This document shows, one piece after another, positions 8,545 to 17,279 of a stretch of 64,000 nucleotides of DNA. Below the pieces are notes generated by a model that was given only the letters and a program-made list of their open reading frames with translations, did no database searches and had not been told where the DNA came from. A program made the position numbers and the translations under genes. Every line of letters starts with the position of its first letter. Position 1 is the stretch's first letter. Origin of the DNA: Myxococcales bacterium (lineage in GTDB: Bacteria > Myxococcota_A > Polyangia > Polyangiales > Polyangiaceae); NCBI GenBank assembly GCA_016703425.1, contig JADJCA010000001.1:248001-312000 (forward strand). Direction: 5' to 3'.

Positions 8545-9906
8545 TCAGTTCGGCGAGGAATAGTTCCGTTTCACGGCGCAGAGCCCGTCGGCGTTGAGGT
8601 GTCCCTGCGTGCTCGTGATGAACGTCACGAAGTCGGCGGTATGTCGGAGTCCCGTCGCCGGGTTTCCTGTCGGTCCGACGTTAAGGACGGCGCCCGAGTT
8701 GAACGACATGTTGCCCACCGGTGGCGTGAAGTCGCCCCCCACGCAGTTGCGCCACGGGAGAGCGGCTCCTCCCTTGTTCTTGAGCGCCTGGTAGTCGAGC
8801 GCCTCCAGGTCCTTCATCGTGACGGTGCCCGTGCCGCCGTCGCCGCCCCCCTGGGCCGCCGCGGCGAATTGGTTGAAGGTGGCCGGAGCGTCTTCCTCGA
8901 CGCTGATCCAGAAGAGGTGATCCGGATGGATCGTTGCCTGAGCCGTCACGAAGGTGTTGCCCTTGACGGCGACACCACGCTGATGGTCTTCACCACCGAG
9001 CGGTGCCGCGGGGTCGTTGTCGGGGTTCTGGCAGTTCGCGCTGTCGACCGGCGCCTTGACGCACAGCTTGAAGTTGACCACCGAGGGCAGGGCATCGAGG
9101 GCCGCGTTGGCGCCCGGCGCCGGCGCGCAGGTGACGCCGCCGGCACTGCCTTTGAAGGTCCCGGTGCCAACATAGAGAATCGAGCACCCCTCCTTCACCA
9201 TGTCGGCGTAGTCGGCGAGGCCCTGCGGACCCAAGTTCACGTTCTGTGCGTTCGCGGTCGCGGCCACGCTCTTGAAGCCAAAGGCGTAGCGGGCCCCGGC
9301 CGTATCGAAGGCGGCGCCGCCGTTCTTGTTCTGGTTGGCTACGACGGCTAGCGGGACGGCCTTGCCCTCGCCGCCCTTTCCTGCGGGATAGGTGGGATCG
9401 TCCTTGGCGAGGTCCACGGCAAAGGGGCCATCGACCTCTGCGACCACCTTGCCGGTCTTCGCTTGATCGGCAGGGTCGGTGTCCGGCGCCTCCGCGAGCG
9501 AAAGGGCGTCGACGGTCGTGATGAGCCGCTCGAGCTTGACCTCCCAACCATCGACGAAGGTCACCTCTTGGTCGACGGCCGGCGGAAACGCGAAGCCCTC
9601 CGTCGCGAGGGCTTCGCCGGAGATCGTGAAGAGCACACTCCCGTTCCCAGGAGTCGCCGGCGGCGCCGTGAAGGCCTTAAGGGCGAAACCACCGTCGGTC
9701 GTCGTCACCACGTCGGCGCCGCCACCACCGTCACTGACGGCGCTCGCCTCCGCCGACCCGCCGCCATCCGTCGTTGCCGCTGGCTGCGTTCCCGACTGGT
9801 TCTCCGCGTCGTCGCTGCACCCCTGCGTGGTCAGTCCAGCGACGAGGCCCACGAGGGTGAGCGGGAACAAGGTGCGCGTAGCGTTCGAAAGACAAAAGAA
9901 GGCCAT
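8545..9906 (-). CDS. Secreted lipoprotein of unknown function in the TonB-receptor locus
   Basis: 453 residues. An N-terminal signal (LFPLTLVGLVAGLTTQGC) ends in a lipobox-like Cys, followed by a DGGG-rich low-complexity linker that is common in myxobacterial lipoproteins. The mature part has several Cys (EGCSIL, GGVTCAP, FKLCVK, SANCQN, PWRNC) and a HPDHLFWIS segment, but no family I recognise. The ATG at 9906 has GGAG eight bases upstream. It is third in a minus-strand set after the receptor and another lipoprotein, separated from the latter by 59 bases that contain an 8-bp direct-repeat array. A role in binding or handing over the receptor's ligand is inferred from position. Confidence 0.8.
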   Translation of the reverse strand: MAFFCLSNATRTLFPLTLVGLVAGLTTQGCSDDAENQSGTQPAATTDGGGSAEASAVSDGGGGADVVTTTDGGFALKAFTAPPATPGNGSVLFTISGEALATEGFAFPPAVDQEVTFVDGWEVKLERLITTVDALSLAEAPDTDPADQAKTGKVVAEVDGPFAVDLAKDDPTYPAGKGGEGKAVPLAVVANQNKNGGAAFDTAGARYAFGFKSVAATANAQNVNLGPQGLADYADMVKEGCSILYVGTGTFKGSAGGVTCAPAPGANAALDALPSVVNFKLCVKAPVDSANCQNPDNDPAAPLGGEDHQRGVAVKGNTFVTAQATIHPDHLFWISVEEDAPATFNQFAAAAQGGGDGGTGTVTMKDLEALDYQALKNKGGAALPWRNCVGGDFTPPVGNMSFNSGAVLNVGPTGNPATGLRHTADFVTFITSTQGHLNADGLCAVKRNYSSPN

Positions 9907-9919
9907 GGGATAAACTCCG

Positions 9920-9943
9920 TTTGGTGACTTGATGATTTGATGA
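9920..9943 (-). promoter_or_regulatory. Three 8-bp direct repeats upstream of the 9906 lipoprotein gene
   Basis: On the plus strand the units are TTTGGTGA, CTTGATGA and TTTGATGA, back to back. They lie immediately upstream of the Shine-Dalgarno of the lipoprotein gene. A weaker array of the same period lies ahead of the receptor gene at 13382-13405. It could be an operator or activator site; no regulator is identified. Confidence 0.45.
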
Positions 9944-9965
9944 ACCGTTCGAGGTTCGCCGCCCG

Positions 9966-10796
9966 CTAGAGGCGAGCGCGCCACTCGAACGTGTAGAGTG
10001 CAGCGGAGCGGAGGGCGGCGAAGACCGCGACGCTCGGGCCGTCAGCGGCTTCGTCCTGAAAGCCGAAGAGCGGAGGGTCCTTCGAGAACTGCTTCAGCTC
10101 CTGGAAGTCGACCGTCAGAAAGAGACGCCGCGGATCGACGCGTACCAGTAGCGCGCCGCCGGCAGACGGGGCGATGGACAGGGGGATGGGCGCAACGATG
10201 CGCTCGCGACACAAGGGATTGGCCCCCGGCTGGGCGGGGCTCGGCGGCGGGCGCTTGCGGTTCTCGGCAATGGTGAGGCGCCCCTTGAAGGGGAGCGCGC
10301 GCCCATCGCGGGTCGCGGTACCTTCGACCTCGAAGATCGGCGTCGTGTCGCTCTCGTCGTAGACGTCGCCGCTGCCGGTGAGCCAAACCTCGCCGGCGCG
10401 CGCGGGCGCCGTCGTCGCAGATCCTCGCCGAGTGAAGCGTTGCGGGCGTTCGTCCAGCAGGTTGACGTCGAGGCCGGCGCTGATCTCGGCGGTGTAACGG
10501 CCCGACGACAGACATGAATCGGCTTGGGCGTTCGACACCGGAAGCAGCTCGTTCATGTAGACGGCGCCGATGCGAAGCGAAGCGCGGGTCAGCTCGACGT
10601 CGTAGCCCCGGGGCGTCGTGAACCTTAGCGGGGCTCCCGAATGCGCATCCGCGGGGCCCGCTGCGCCGCCCTCGAAGTCGAAGGTCTCGCCACCCGAGCT
10701 GCCGATGCAGCCCGTCATCGTCGCCGCCGTGGGCACGACAAGGGAAAGCACGGCGAGCGCGTGCCGCAGCCCGAACCGTCGCCGTGTTGAGCCCAT
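9966..10796 (-). CDS. Lipoprotein of unknown function coupled to the TonB-dependent receptor
   Basis: 276 residues. The signal peptide ALAVLSLVVPTAATMTGC ends at a lipobox Cys. The mature protein begins with a Gly/Ser-rich segment and continues with a beta-rich sequence (YDVELTRASLRIGAVYMNEL, GEVWLTGSGDVYDESDTTP). No family is recognised. The ATG overlaps the receptor stop codon by one base (TGATG, 10794-10798), so translation is probably coupled, and the product is likely a surface or periplasmic accessory of the receptor. A longer open frame runs upstream to 11267 but overlaps the receptor coding sequence and is rejected. Confidence 0.82.
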   Translation of the reverse strand: MGSTRRRFGLRHALAVLSLVVPTAATMTGCIGSSGGETFDFEGGAAGPADAHSGAPLRFTTPRGYDVELTRASLRIGAVYMNELLPVSNAQADSCLSSGRYTAEISAGLDVNLLDERPQRFTRRGSATTAPARAGEVWLTGSGDVYDESDTTPIFEVEGTATRDGRALPFKGRLTIAENRKRPPPSPAQPGANPLCRERIVAPIPLSIAPSAGGALLVRVDPRRLFLTVDFQELKQFSKDPPLFGFQDEAADGPSVAVFAALRSAALYTFEWRARL

Positions 10797-13366
10797 CACG
10801 AGCCCCCCAGGGTCATGGTCAGGGTCCCAAACACGGCGCGTGGCGCCCCCGCGACGAAGTGCCTGCTGGCGACGAGCGTCGGCGGGCCGCCCTGCTGGAA
10901 CACCGACGAGTAGTTGTATTCGGAGAGCCGGTAGCGGTTGTCCAAGAGATTGGACGCGATGACCCCCAGCTCGACGTTGCCGAGGCCAAGCGTCGCCGAC
11001 GCGTCGACGGTGAGGATTCGTTGACTGCGCTCGCTGAAGGGCAGCTCGCGCCGACCGACGTAGGTGATGCCGGAGCCCAACGCGCCGCGGAGTTTGTCGC
11101 CCCGTATTCTCACGGGAAAGTCCGCGTGGAGCGCCGTGTCGGAGCGGAAAACGAGATCGGGCACGTAGGGCACGAGCAGGTTGGTGTCGTCGAAAGACGA
11201 GCGCACCAGGGTGAGGCTCGCGGCTTGATCGAGCCACATGCCCGTGTAGCGGACCGTTCCGGCCCATCCAGTGCGCGACGTGCCATTGGCGAGCGTGCTT
11301 CGCCCCGCCGTCTGGTTGAAGATGAGATCGCGGTCGACGTGCGTCTGGAAGAAGATCGACTTGACGACGAGGCTCGAGGTCTCGCTGTCCCTCGCGTAGC
11401 CGACGCCCCCTTCGTACGAGGTGATGCTCGCGTAGGGCGTTCGGACGTCTTGGGTGACGTAGACCGGGTCGATGGAGCGGGCGCCCTGCCCATAGGCTGC
11501 GCTGAAGGTGAAGTGGTCGAAGGGGCCAAGGAGCACTGACGCCCGCGGCAAGAGCGCAGTGCCGACCGTCGAAGCGCGTTGGTTCGCCTCGCGGTGCACA
11601 CCGAACCGCGACTGCGTGAGGCAGCTCGCGTCACCGGGCGGGTTCTTCACCGAGGGTTTCGACACGTCTTGGGCCGCACAGAGGTTCTGCGCGTCGAAGG
11701 AGAAGAGCTCGGCGCGAAGTCCGCCGCGAACCGTGAGCCAGCGCGTGGCGTGCAGGTTGGCGTCACCGTAGAGGCCGAGGTTGCCAAGCTTCGACGAGAG
11801 CAGCGTCTCGGTCTTGTAAGGCACCGACGTGGTCGCCTCGAGCCTTTGCTCCGACGAGTCGACGAGGTCGCCGCGAGCGAAGTAGCCGACTTCGAGCTCC
11901 TGCTTGTGGCCAAGCGCGCTCCCGGCGATGCGCGAGGCGCCGCGGCCGCCCATGGTCCACACGCCGTTGTTCAGATCGATGAGATCGCCGCGTTGCCCGT
12001 GAGGGCTCTGGATGGCCTCCTGCGTGTCTTCGAGGAAGCCAGTGAAGTTCTTCAGCAGGCGAAGGTCCCGGCGAATGAGAAAGAGCTGCTGCGTGTACGT
12101 GGTGTCTTGGCCCCGCGAGACGATGTCCGCGGCGAGCGAATACCGCGACGACGAGCCGCCCTGACGCGGATCGTAGGTGTCGTAGAAGTCAACGCGCCCA
12201 GCGCGCAGATCGTCTTGGCGGAGCACGCCCGCCGAGAAGTACTTGGTCGTGTAGGCCTGCGTCGTGAGCCGGTAAGAGCCCCGCTCGCCGATGCGGCCCT
12301 CGTATTGCCCCATACCCGTGGCGCGGTCGGCCCCGCGATTCTGACCGAAGCCGTCGGTCCGATACAGCTCAGCGCCACCGAAGGTGTGCACGCTTTCGTC
12401 CTTCGGCCCCCAGAGGAGCAAGAGGCGGTGCGTGTTGAAGCTGCCGCCGCGATAGCCGATGGTCGTGCCGCGCTTTTGAAGACCGAGCTGGTAGTCGGCG
12501 CTGCCGGCCACGGCGAAGTTGCCTTGCCGCGGGTCGAAGGGGCCCTCAACGACCCTTAGCGATTCGACAAGCTCAGGGATGATGAAGTTGGTCTCGGCGA
12601 AGCCACCGCCGTGAATGTTGCCCGGCTCGTTGATGGGAACACCGTCGACGGTAAACTCGATGTCCTGCCCTTCGCGCGCATCGAAGCCACGCAGAAATAC
12701 CTGCTGGGCGTGACCTTCGCCGCCCTCGTTGGACAACAGGATGCCGGGGGCGAGCTTGAGCAACTCGGCGGCGTTGCCGCGATAGACGCGGGCCAACTCG
12801 CCGATGCGGAGGTTGAAGTCGGAGGCCCCGCGACTGGGGGGCATGGGCCGCCCGTGGACGAGCACCTCGTCCGACGCTTTGGCGGGGGCCTTCGGCTCCT
12901 CGTGGCTGTGCGCGTGGGAGGAGGCCTGCGACGGTGGCGCTGGCGCCTCGACGACCTCGACAGCGGCCGCGGGCGGCGAAAAGTGGAACGGCACGCGGAT
13001 CTTCGCCGCGACGGGCTTTCCGTTGCGGAGCGCGGGGTCGAACGTCCACTGACGCGCAGCCACAATGGCCGCCTGGTCGAGATCGGCCCCCGCCGATTCG
13101 AGGACCTCCACGGCGCTCACGTGGCCGTGGACGTCGACGGTCACGGCGAGGACGACGTCGCCGTGCTTGTTCTCACGGTGGGCCGATTCGGGGTACGTCG
13201 CGTCGACGTGGGTGCGGACGACAGGCGCCACAAGCTGCGGAGGCGGCGATTGCGCTTGCGCCGCGGCGGGGAGCAACGCCAGAAGTCCCGCCGCTACGGC
13301 CCGTGCGGCGAGCCTCGCGAGGTACCGCTGGAAGTGGGGGGGCGCGAGGTGCTCGTGATGGCACAT
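10796..13366 (-). CDS. TonB-dependent outer-membrane receptor with an N-terminal TonB C-terminal domain and His-rich linker
   Basis: 856 residues. A signal peptide (about 1-38, ending AAAQA) is followed at 45-130 by a TonB C-terminal domain: YPESAHRENKHGDVVLAVTV, then LDQAAIVAARQWTFDPAL and IRVPFHF. A Pro/Ala linker holds the His-rich HAHSHEE (151-157). The plug domain follows (ELLKLAPGILLSNEGG, FLRGFDAREGQDIEFTVDGV, VVEGPFDPRQG), then a beta-barrel ending in an aromatic-poor GTLTMTLGGS. The N-terminus itself is MCHHEHLAPPHF. Fusions of a TonB energy-transduction domain to a receptor are known in myxobacteria. The His clusters hint at a metal ligand, but this is inference. It heads a three-gene set with two lipoproteins. 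Confidence 0.92.
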   Translation of the reverse strand: MCHHEHLAPPHFQRYLARLAARAVAAGLLALLPAAAQAQSPPPQLVAPVVRTHVDATYPESAHRENKHGDVVLAVTVDVHGHVSAVEVLESAGADLDQAAIVAARQWTFDPALRNGKPVAAKIRVPFHFSPPAAAVEVVEAPAPPSQASSHAHSHEEPKAPAKASDEVLVHGRPMPPSRGASDFNLRIGELARVYRGNAAELLKLAPGILLSNEGGEGHAQQVFLRGFDAREGQDIEFTVDGVPINEPGNIHGGGFAETNFIIPELVESLRVVEGPFDPRQGNFAVAGSADYQLGLQKRGTTIGYRGGSFNTHRLLLLWGPKDESVHTFGGAELYRTDGFGQNRGADRATGMGQYEGRIGERGSYRLTTQAYTTKYFSAGVLRQDDLRAGRVDFYDTYDPRQGGSSSRYSLAADIVSRGQDTTYTQQLFLIRRDLRLLKNFTGFLEDTQEAIQSPHGQRGDLIDLNNGVWTMGGRGASRIAGSALGHKQELEVGYFARGDLVDSSEQRLEATTSVPYKTETLLSSKLGNLGLYGDANLHATRWLTVRGGLRAELFSFDAQNLCAAQDVSKPSVKNPPGDASCLTQSRFGVHREANQRASTVGTALLPRASVLLGPFDHFTFSAAYGQGARSIDPVYVTQDVRTPYASITSYEGGVGYARDSETSSLVVKSIFFQTHVDRDLIFNQTAGRSTLANGTSRTGWAGTVRYTGMWLDQAASLTLVRSSFDDTNLLVPYVPDLVFRSDTALHADFPVRIRGDKLRGALGSGITYVGRRELPFSERSQRILTVDASATLGLGNVELGVIASNLLDNRYRLSEYNYSSVFQQGGPPTLVASRHFVAGAPRAVFGTLTMTLGGS

Positions 13367-13381
13367 AGGGACGATTCACCA

Positions 13382-13405
13382 GTCGTTGAACTGATGGTTT
13401 GATGC
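13382..13405 (-). promoter_or_regulatory. Degenerate 8-bp repeat array upstream of the receptor gene
   Basis: Plus-strand units GTCGTTGA, ACTGATGG and TTTGATGC, each 8 bases, end in the same ..TTTGATG.AACC context as the array at 9920-9943. Only the last two units resemble each other well. It lies 16 bases upstream of the receptor ATG. Confidence 0.35.
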
Positions 13406-13607
13406 AACCGAGTTGCGAATGACCTCTACACCATCGGCGTCTCCGCGCAACCGAAAGGTGGCCAACAGGGGCTCCGGCGCGCCGCCGTCCTGGCCCCGCC
13501 TCCCGTTGGGCCAAGGCGCCGGCGTGGAGTTCGTGCCGTCGACTCGCGGGCCTCGCGCTTGCGCTTGCCCGACCGCTACAGACGCGGCCGCGGGGGAGCG
13601 GCCCGGT

Positions 13608-15920
13608 TCACGGCGGGAGGCGGTACGCGCGGCGACACGCGCGCGCCGCGCGGTACGCGTCGAGGCGCGTCAAGAACGGTTGAGCGCGCGCCCGGTCGGT
13701 ATCGAAGAGCGTGAAGGTCTCGGTGGGGTCGTTCGAGAGATCGTAGAGCTCCGCGAGGCGCGAGTTCAGATCGTAGTCGAACTTGAGCGGGCCCTTCACC
13801 AGCGAAACGAGCATGCGCGTCGTGCCGATGCGCTCGATGACGACGGACTCGTCGGTGGCGCGCATCATGGGGGCCAGATCGCTGGAGACGCGCGCGAGGG
13901 CGGCGTCGCGGAGTGGGGATGGGCCGTGAAGCATGAGCCAGGGCAACGCGTAGAGCGTCGATGTCGGCGCGTCGATGCGCCGTCCGCGCTCGCCGGGGAT
14001 CCAGACGACGAGCGGCACGTGCACCTGTTCTTCGTAGACCGTAGTGCCGTGGACGGCGCCGCCGTGTTCTCCGAACTCCTCGCCATGGTCGGCGTAGAAG
14101 ACGACGACGGTGTTCTTCGCGAGGCCGGTGCGCTCCAACGCCGCAAAGACTCGGGCGAGCTGCCCGTCCACGTGTTCGATGTTCTCGAGGTGAGCCGCGA
14201 GCGAGCCTTGGGGCGTGCCGGCCTTCCGCGGCCGGTACGGATGGTGCGGCGACACGTAGAAGAGCCAGCCGAAGAAGCGTTTGCCGCTTCGCGCCGCCGA
14301 TTCGAAGGCCGCCTCCGCGTGGGCCGTCACGCGCTCATCAACGCCCATCACGACGTCGGCCTTGTCTTCCGGTGCCGGTTCGAAGGTGCGCGCCGCGAAG
14401 CCCTGGCTTAGGCCGCGAACGCAACGATCTTCGGGGCCGCCGACGTGAACGGCGTGGAACGTATGGTAGCCGGAGCGCGAGAAGGCTTCGGCCACGGTGT
14501 CGGCGCGCGGCGCGATCTCGCCGCACCAGTCGGACTCTTCGACGGTCATGGGCACGTGCGACGGGAAGGTCATCGTGAAGGCGCTGCCCATGGAGGCGAG
14601 CGTGCGGCATGACGGCGCATAGGCGCGGGGAAAAATGAAGGCCCCGCGGCGCTCGAGCTCCGCGAGGAACGGCGTCGTGCCGAGCCGCGGGTTTCCGAGG
14701 CTCGTCTTGTCAAAGCGCGTGGCCTCGACGTTGATGAGCAAGACATTGTGCTCGCTCAAGCGAAAGTCGTCGCGAAGCGACGGGACGGCGGCGACGCGAC
14801 GAAAGAGAGCTTCGTCGTCGAGCGCGCCGCGCGGGCCGGCATGCGACTCGAGGGGCGAAGTCACGCACGGCACCTCGACGGCCGCGCTCTCGCGCCCTTC
14901 GCCGCGGCCGCCCATCAGCGCGAATCCCTGGGGAGTGCCGAGCAGCGTGGTGGCGGCGACGTGCGCCACGAACGGCGAGGGTAGCGGCAGCGCGCGCTCA
15001 AGGGCGAAGAGCGCCACGGTAAGGGCGCTGAGGGCGACCGCGAAGCGACGTGGTGTGCGCGAGGCCGCCTGCGGGCGATCTGGCCGGCGCGGGCGGTATG
15101 CGGACGCGAAGGTCCAGGCGCCCGCGCTGGCCAAGACAAGGGCGCCAGCGAACAGGGACTGATGGAGCGACGGGTAAAGGTTCTTGAAGCGGGTGAGGTG
15201 AAAGCCTAGCGCGAGCGCCGCGCCGACAAGGCCGCTCGCACCGACGAGTCGTCGCATCCAGCGGCCGCCGACCGAGGTGAGCAAGAGCGTGGAGCTGGCC
15301 GCGGAGAACGCGAAGAGGCACGCCGCAGCGACGACGAAGGGGGGATACCCGCGGAACTTCGGGTACGTGACGAGCGTGAGGTGCGCGGAGCCGGCTACGC
15401 AGACGGCAACCGCCAGGGCCGCGGCGAGGAGCAGGCCCTTGGAGGCCCCACGTTGTCGGCCCAAGAGCAGGAGAACGACGACGAACTGGAGCGCGAGCAG
15501 GTCGCCGAAGCGGTAGACGAGGCTTCGGAGCAACAGCGAGAGTGTCTGGCCCAGCGGGAGCGCGATCGAGTGGGCGCGCGCCAGCGAGGCCCAAGGTACG
15601 GAGGCGGCGTCTACGGCGACGAGGGCGAGCGCGGTCGCGAGGAGGAGCGCGAGGGCCGTGGCGGGGGCGACGAGGGGCGCCGCGAGGGGGGCGCCGGGTG
15701 CAGCGTGGGGCCTCGGCGAGACAATGCTTGGCGGGAGTCCGGCTCCGGCCGCGCGCGAGGGAGGCGTCTGGGCGCGAGATGTGTCGTCGTCGACCACCGC
15801 GCATAGGGTCGCACGGGTTGGGCTCGCGCGCGCGGCGGGCGGCAGGCCTAAGAAGCGGCGGAGAGGCGACGGCGGCGCGGCCGCGGGCGCGGGGGCGGCC
15901 CGGCGGTCGACAATTAGCAT
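13608..15920 (-). CDS. Membrane-anchored sulfatase/alkaline-phosphatase-superfamily enzyme (LtaS/YejM-like architecture)
   Basis: About 770 residues. A Pro/Ala-rich cytoplasmic N-terminus is followed by five or six transmembrane helices (ALALLLATALALVAV, LLALQFVVVLLLL, LLLAAALAVAVCVAGS, FVVAAACLFAFS and others) and an extracytoplasmic hydrolase domain: NVLLINVEATRFDKTS near its start, FYVSPHHPY, and the metal-binding VFYADHGEEFGEHGG. The canonical sulfatase CxPxR is not present; SCRTLASM occupies that region, so a phospho-group transferase or hydrolase is as likely as a sulfatase. The start is unsure: the ATG at 15920 lies inside a palindrome that may be an operator, and GTG at 15797 is an alternative. 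It is divergent from the gene at 16140. Confidence 0.85.
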   Translation of the reverse strand: MLIVDRRAAPAPAAAPPSPLRRFLGLPPAARASPTRATLCAVVDDDTSRAQTPPSRAAGAGLPPSIVSPRPHAAPGAPLAAPLVAPATALALLLATALALVAVDAASVPWASLARAHSIALPLGQTLSLLLRSLVYRFGDLLALQFVVVLLLLGRQRGASKGLLLAAALAVAVCVAGSAHLTLVTYPKFRGYPPFVVAAACLFAFSAASSTLLLTSVGGRWMRRLVGASGLVGAALALGFHLTRFKNLYPSLHQSLFAGALVLASAGAWTFASAYRPRRPDRPQAASRTPRRFAVALSALTVALFALERALPLPSPFVAHVAATTLLGTPQGFALMGGRGEGRESAAVEVPCVTSPLESHAGPRGALDDEALFRRVAAVPSLRDDFRLSEHNVLLINVEATRFDKTSLGNPRLGTTPFLAELERRGAFIFPRAYAPSCRTLASMGSAFTMTFPSHVPMTVEESDWCGEIAPRADTVAEAFSRSGYHTFHAVHVGGPEDRCVRGLSQGFAARTFEPAPEDKADVVMGVDERVTAHAEAAFESAARSGKRFFGWLFYVSPHHPYRPRKAGTPQGSLAAHLENIEHVDGQLARVFAALERTGLAKNTVVVFYADHGEEFGEHGGAVHGTTVYEEQVHVPLVVWIPGERGRRIDAPTSTLYALPWLMLHGPSPLRDAALARVSSDLAPMMRATDESVVIERIGTTRMLVSLVKGPLKFDYDLNSRLAELYDLSNDPTETFTLFDTDRARAQPFLTRLDAYRAARACRRAYRLPP

Positions 15921-15925
15921 GCTAA
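15907..15925. promoter_or_regulatory. AT-rich palindrome copy 1 (TTAGCATGCTAA core)
   Basis: The core TTAGCATGCTAA at 15914-15925 is a perfect 12-bp palindrome. The 19 bases 15907-15925 are identical to 16001-16019 in the second copy. It overlaps a possible ATG of the sulfatase-type gene. A dimeric repressor of the MarR or TetR kind would bind such a site; none is encoded nearby. Confidence 0.65.
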
Positions 15926-15951
15926 GTGGACTCTTCGCGCCGCCTGTCCGC

Positions 15952-15980
15952 GCCCGTCCGTGGCTGTCCGGCGGACGGGC
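15952..15980. other. GC-rich inverted repeat between the two palindromes
   Basis: GCCCGTCCG at 15952-15960 pairs perfectly with CGGACGGGC at 15972-15980 around an 11-base loop. It lies close to the midpoint between the two AT-rich palindromes. There is no T-tract on either side, so it is not a standard terminator. Confidence 0.45.
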
Positions 15981-16001
15981 TGGGGGGGCGCGACCGCAGC
16001 T

Positions 16002-16025
16002 CGACAATTAGCATGCTAATTGTCG
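16002..16025. promoter_or_regulatory. Perfect 24-bp palindrome (copy 2)
   Basis: CGACAATTAGCA is followed immediately by its exact reverse complement. Its centre is 94 bases from the centre of copy 1, close to nine helical turns, so proteins on the two sites would face the same side of the DNA. It is 115 bases upstream of the likely GTG at 16140. This is the strongest operator candidate in the window. Confidence 0.75.
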
Positions 16026-16139
16026 GCCTTCGCGGTGCCTGGCCCCCCCCGGCCCTCGCTGGTCCGCCCGCCCGGGCGCATGCGCCTGCCCGATCACCTG
16101 GGTTTGCGCGCGGCCGCGCGCCGCGGTACAGCGCCCCCC

Positions 16140-17081
16140 GTGACTGAGACCCCGAGCCAACGCCCCCCGTCCCAAGCGCCTGCCTCGAAGGCGAAGAAGA
16201 AGAAGAGCGCCGCCGAGATGCAGGAGGAGCTTCGCTCTCTGCAATCCGGGCAGAGCAAGGCGCCGCCGCCGGCCGTGAACCTCAGGAAGGGCGCGCTGCG
16301 GGTCGTCGCGGTCCTCGTGATCCTTTGGCTCATCGCCCTTTTCATCCCCTCTCCGATTCCGAAGTACGTGATGGCCGCCGTGACGGTGGCGGCCGCCGGG
16401 GCAGGGCTCTGGTTCGTTCGCTACGTCAAAAAGACCGAAGCGCTCGGGAGCATCCTTCGGGGCGCCGATACGGCCGAGGGGCGCAAGGACGCGCTGAAGA
16501 AGCTCGAAGCGGACTTCAAGAAGGGCGACGTGCAGGCCACGCTCGCTCGCGCGCAGCTTGAAATGCAGGAGGAGCCGCGCAAGGCCCTCGCTACGCTGGA
16601 GAGTATCCCCCTCGACAAGCAGCTCACGCCGGTTGCGGATCAGGTTCGGGCGCTACGGGCGATGCTCCACCTCTCCCTCGGTGAGACGGCGGAAGCGCGG
16701 CCCCTTGTGGACAAGCTCGAGTTGGGAAAGCAGCAGGACGTCAAGACTCGCGCGATGTTCGCGACCGTCGCTGGCGAAGCCTGGGCCCGCACCGGCAACG
16801 CCAAGAAGGGCCTCGAGACCCTCGAGCTCTTCAACCCCGAAGACCCCGAGCTCGGCGAAATGCGCATCCAGATGTGGCGCGCGCGTGCCTTTGCCCACGC
16901 GTCGCTCAACGACATCAAGGGCGTGCAGCGTTGTCTGAAGAAGCTCTCGGATACGAGCCCGCAACTGCTCGCGATGTTCGTCCAGCAGAAGAAGGTGCAT
17001 CCGCTCTTGGAGCGTGAGGCCAAGCAGGTCCTCATGCAGAGCGGCGCCGTACCGCGCAAGATGGTCCGCCAGAAGGTCTGA
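16140..17081 (+). CDS. TPR-like membrane protein of unknown function
   Basis: 313 residues. The N-terminus is Pro/Ser/Lys-rich (KAKKKKSAAEMQEELRSLQS), followed by two adjacent transmembrane helices (VVAVLVILWLIALFI and VMAAVTVAAAGAGLWFV, about residues 55-95). The rest is helical with tetratricopeptide-type repeats (DALKKLEADFKKGDVQATLA, EMRIQMWRARAFAHASLND). Such proteins usually scaffold others at the membrane. The GTG at 16140 (MTETPSQRPP) is chosen; an in-frame TTG at 16020 lies within the palindrome and is unlikely. It is divergent from the sulfatase-type gene and shares its regulatory region. Confidence 0.8.
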   Translation: MTETPSQRPPSQAPASKAKKKKSAAEMQEELRSLQSGQSKAPPPAVNLRKGALRVVAVLVILWLIALFIPSPIPKYVMAAVTVAAAGAGLWFVRYVKKTEALGSILRGADTAEGRKDALKKLEADFKKGDVQATLARAQLEMQEEPRKALATLESIPLDKQLTPVADQVRALRAMLHLSLGETAEARPLVDKLELGKQQDVKTRAMFATVAGEAWARTGNAKKGLETLELFNPEDPELGEMRIQMWRARAFAHASLNDIKGVQRCLKKLSDTSPQLLAMFVQQKKVHPLLEREAKQVLMQSGAVPRKMVRQKV

Positions 17082-17279
17082 CGCGCGTCGGCGCCCGGCC
17101 TTGTCGGGCTAGCCGGTCCTGCCGTCGCTGCGACGGCGAGGACGCAGATGCGACCGAGTCGTCGCACTGGCGGCGCGAGAGACGCGGGCTCTTCTCGGTG
17201 ATTCTCTTGTGTGCGCGATGGTCCGCCACGTGCACGGCACTGCACGACCTGGGCGACGCTCGGTCGTAGGAGGCCACAG

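Noticed and set aside
9920..9943. Pho-box reading of the direct repeats
   Set aside because: PhoB boxes have an 11-bp period; these units repeat every 8 bp.
15952..15980. Bidirectional terminator
   Set aside because: No T-tract follows the stem on either strand, and the flanking genes are divergent, not convergent.
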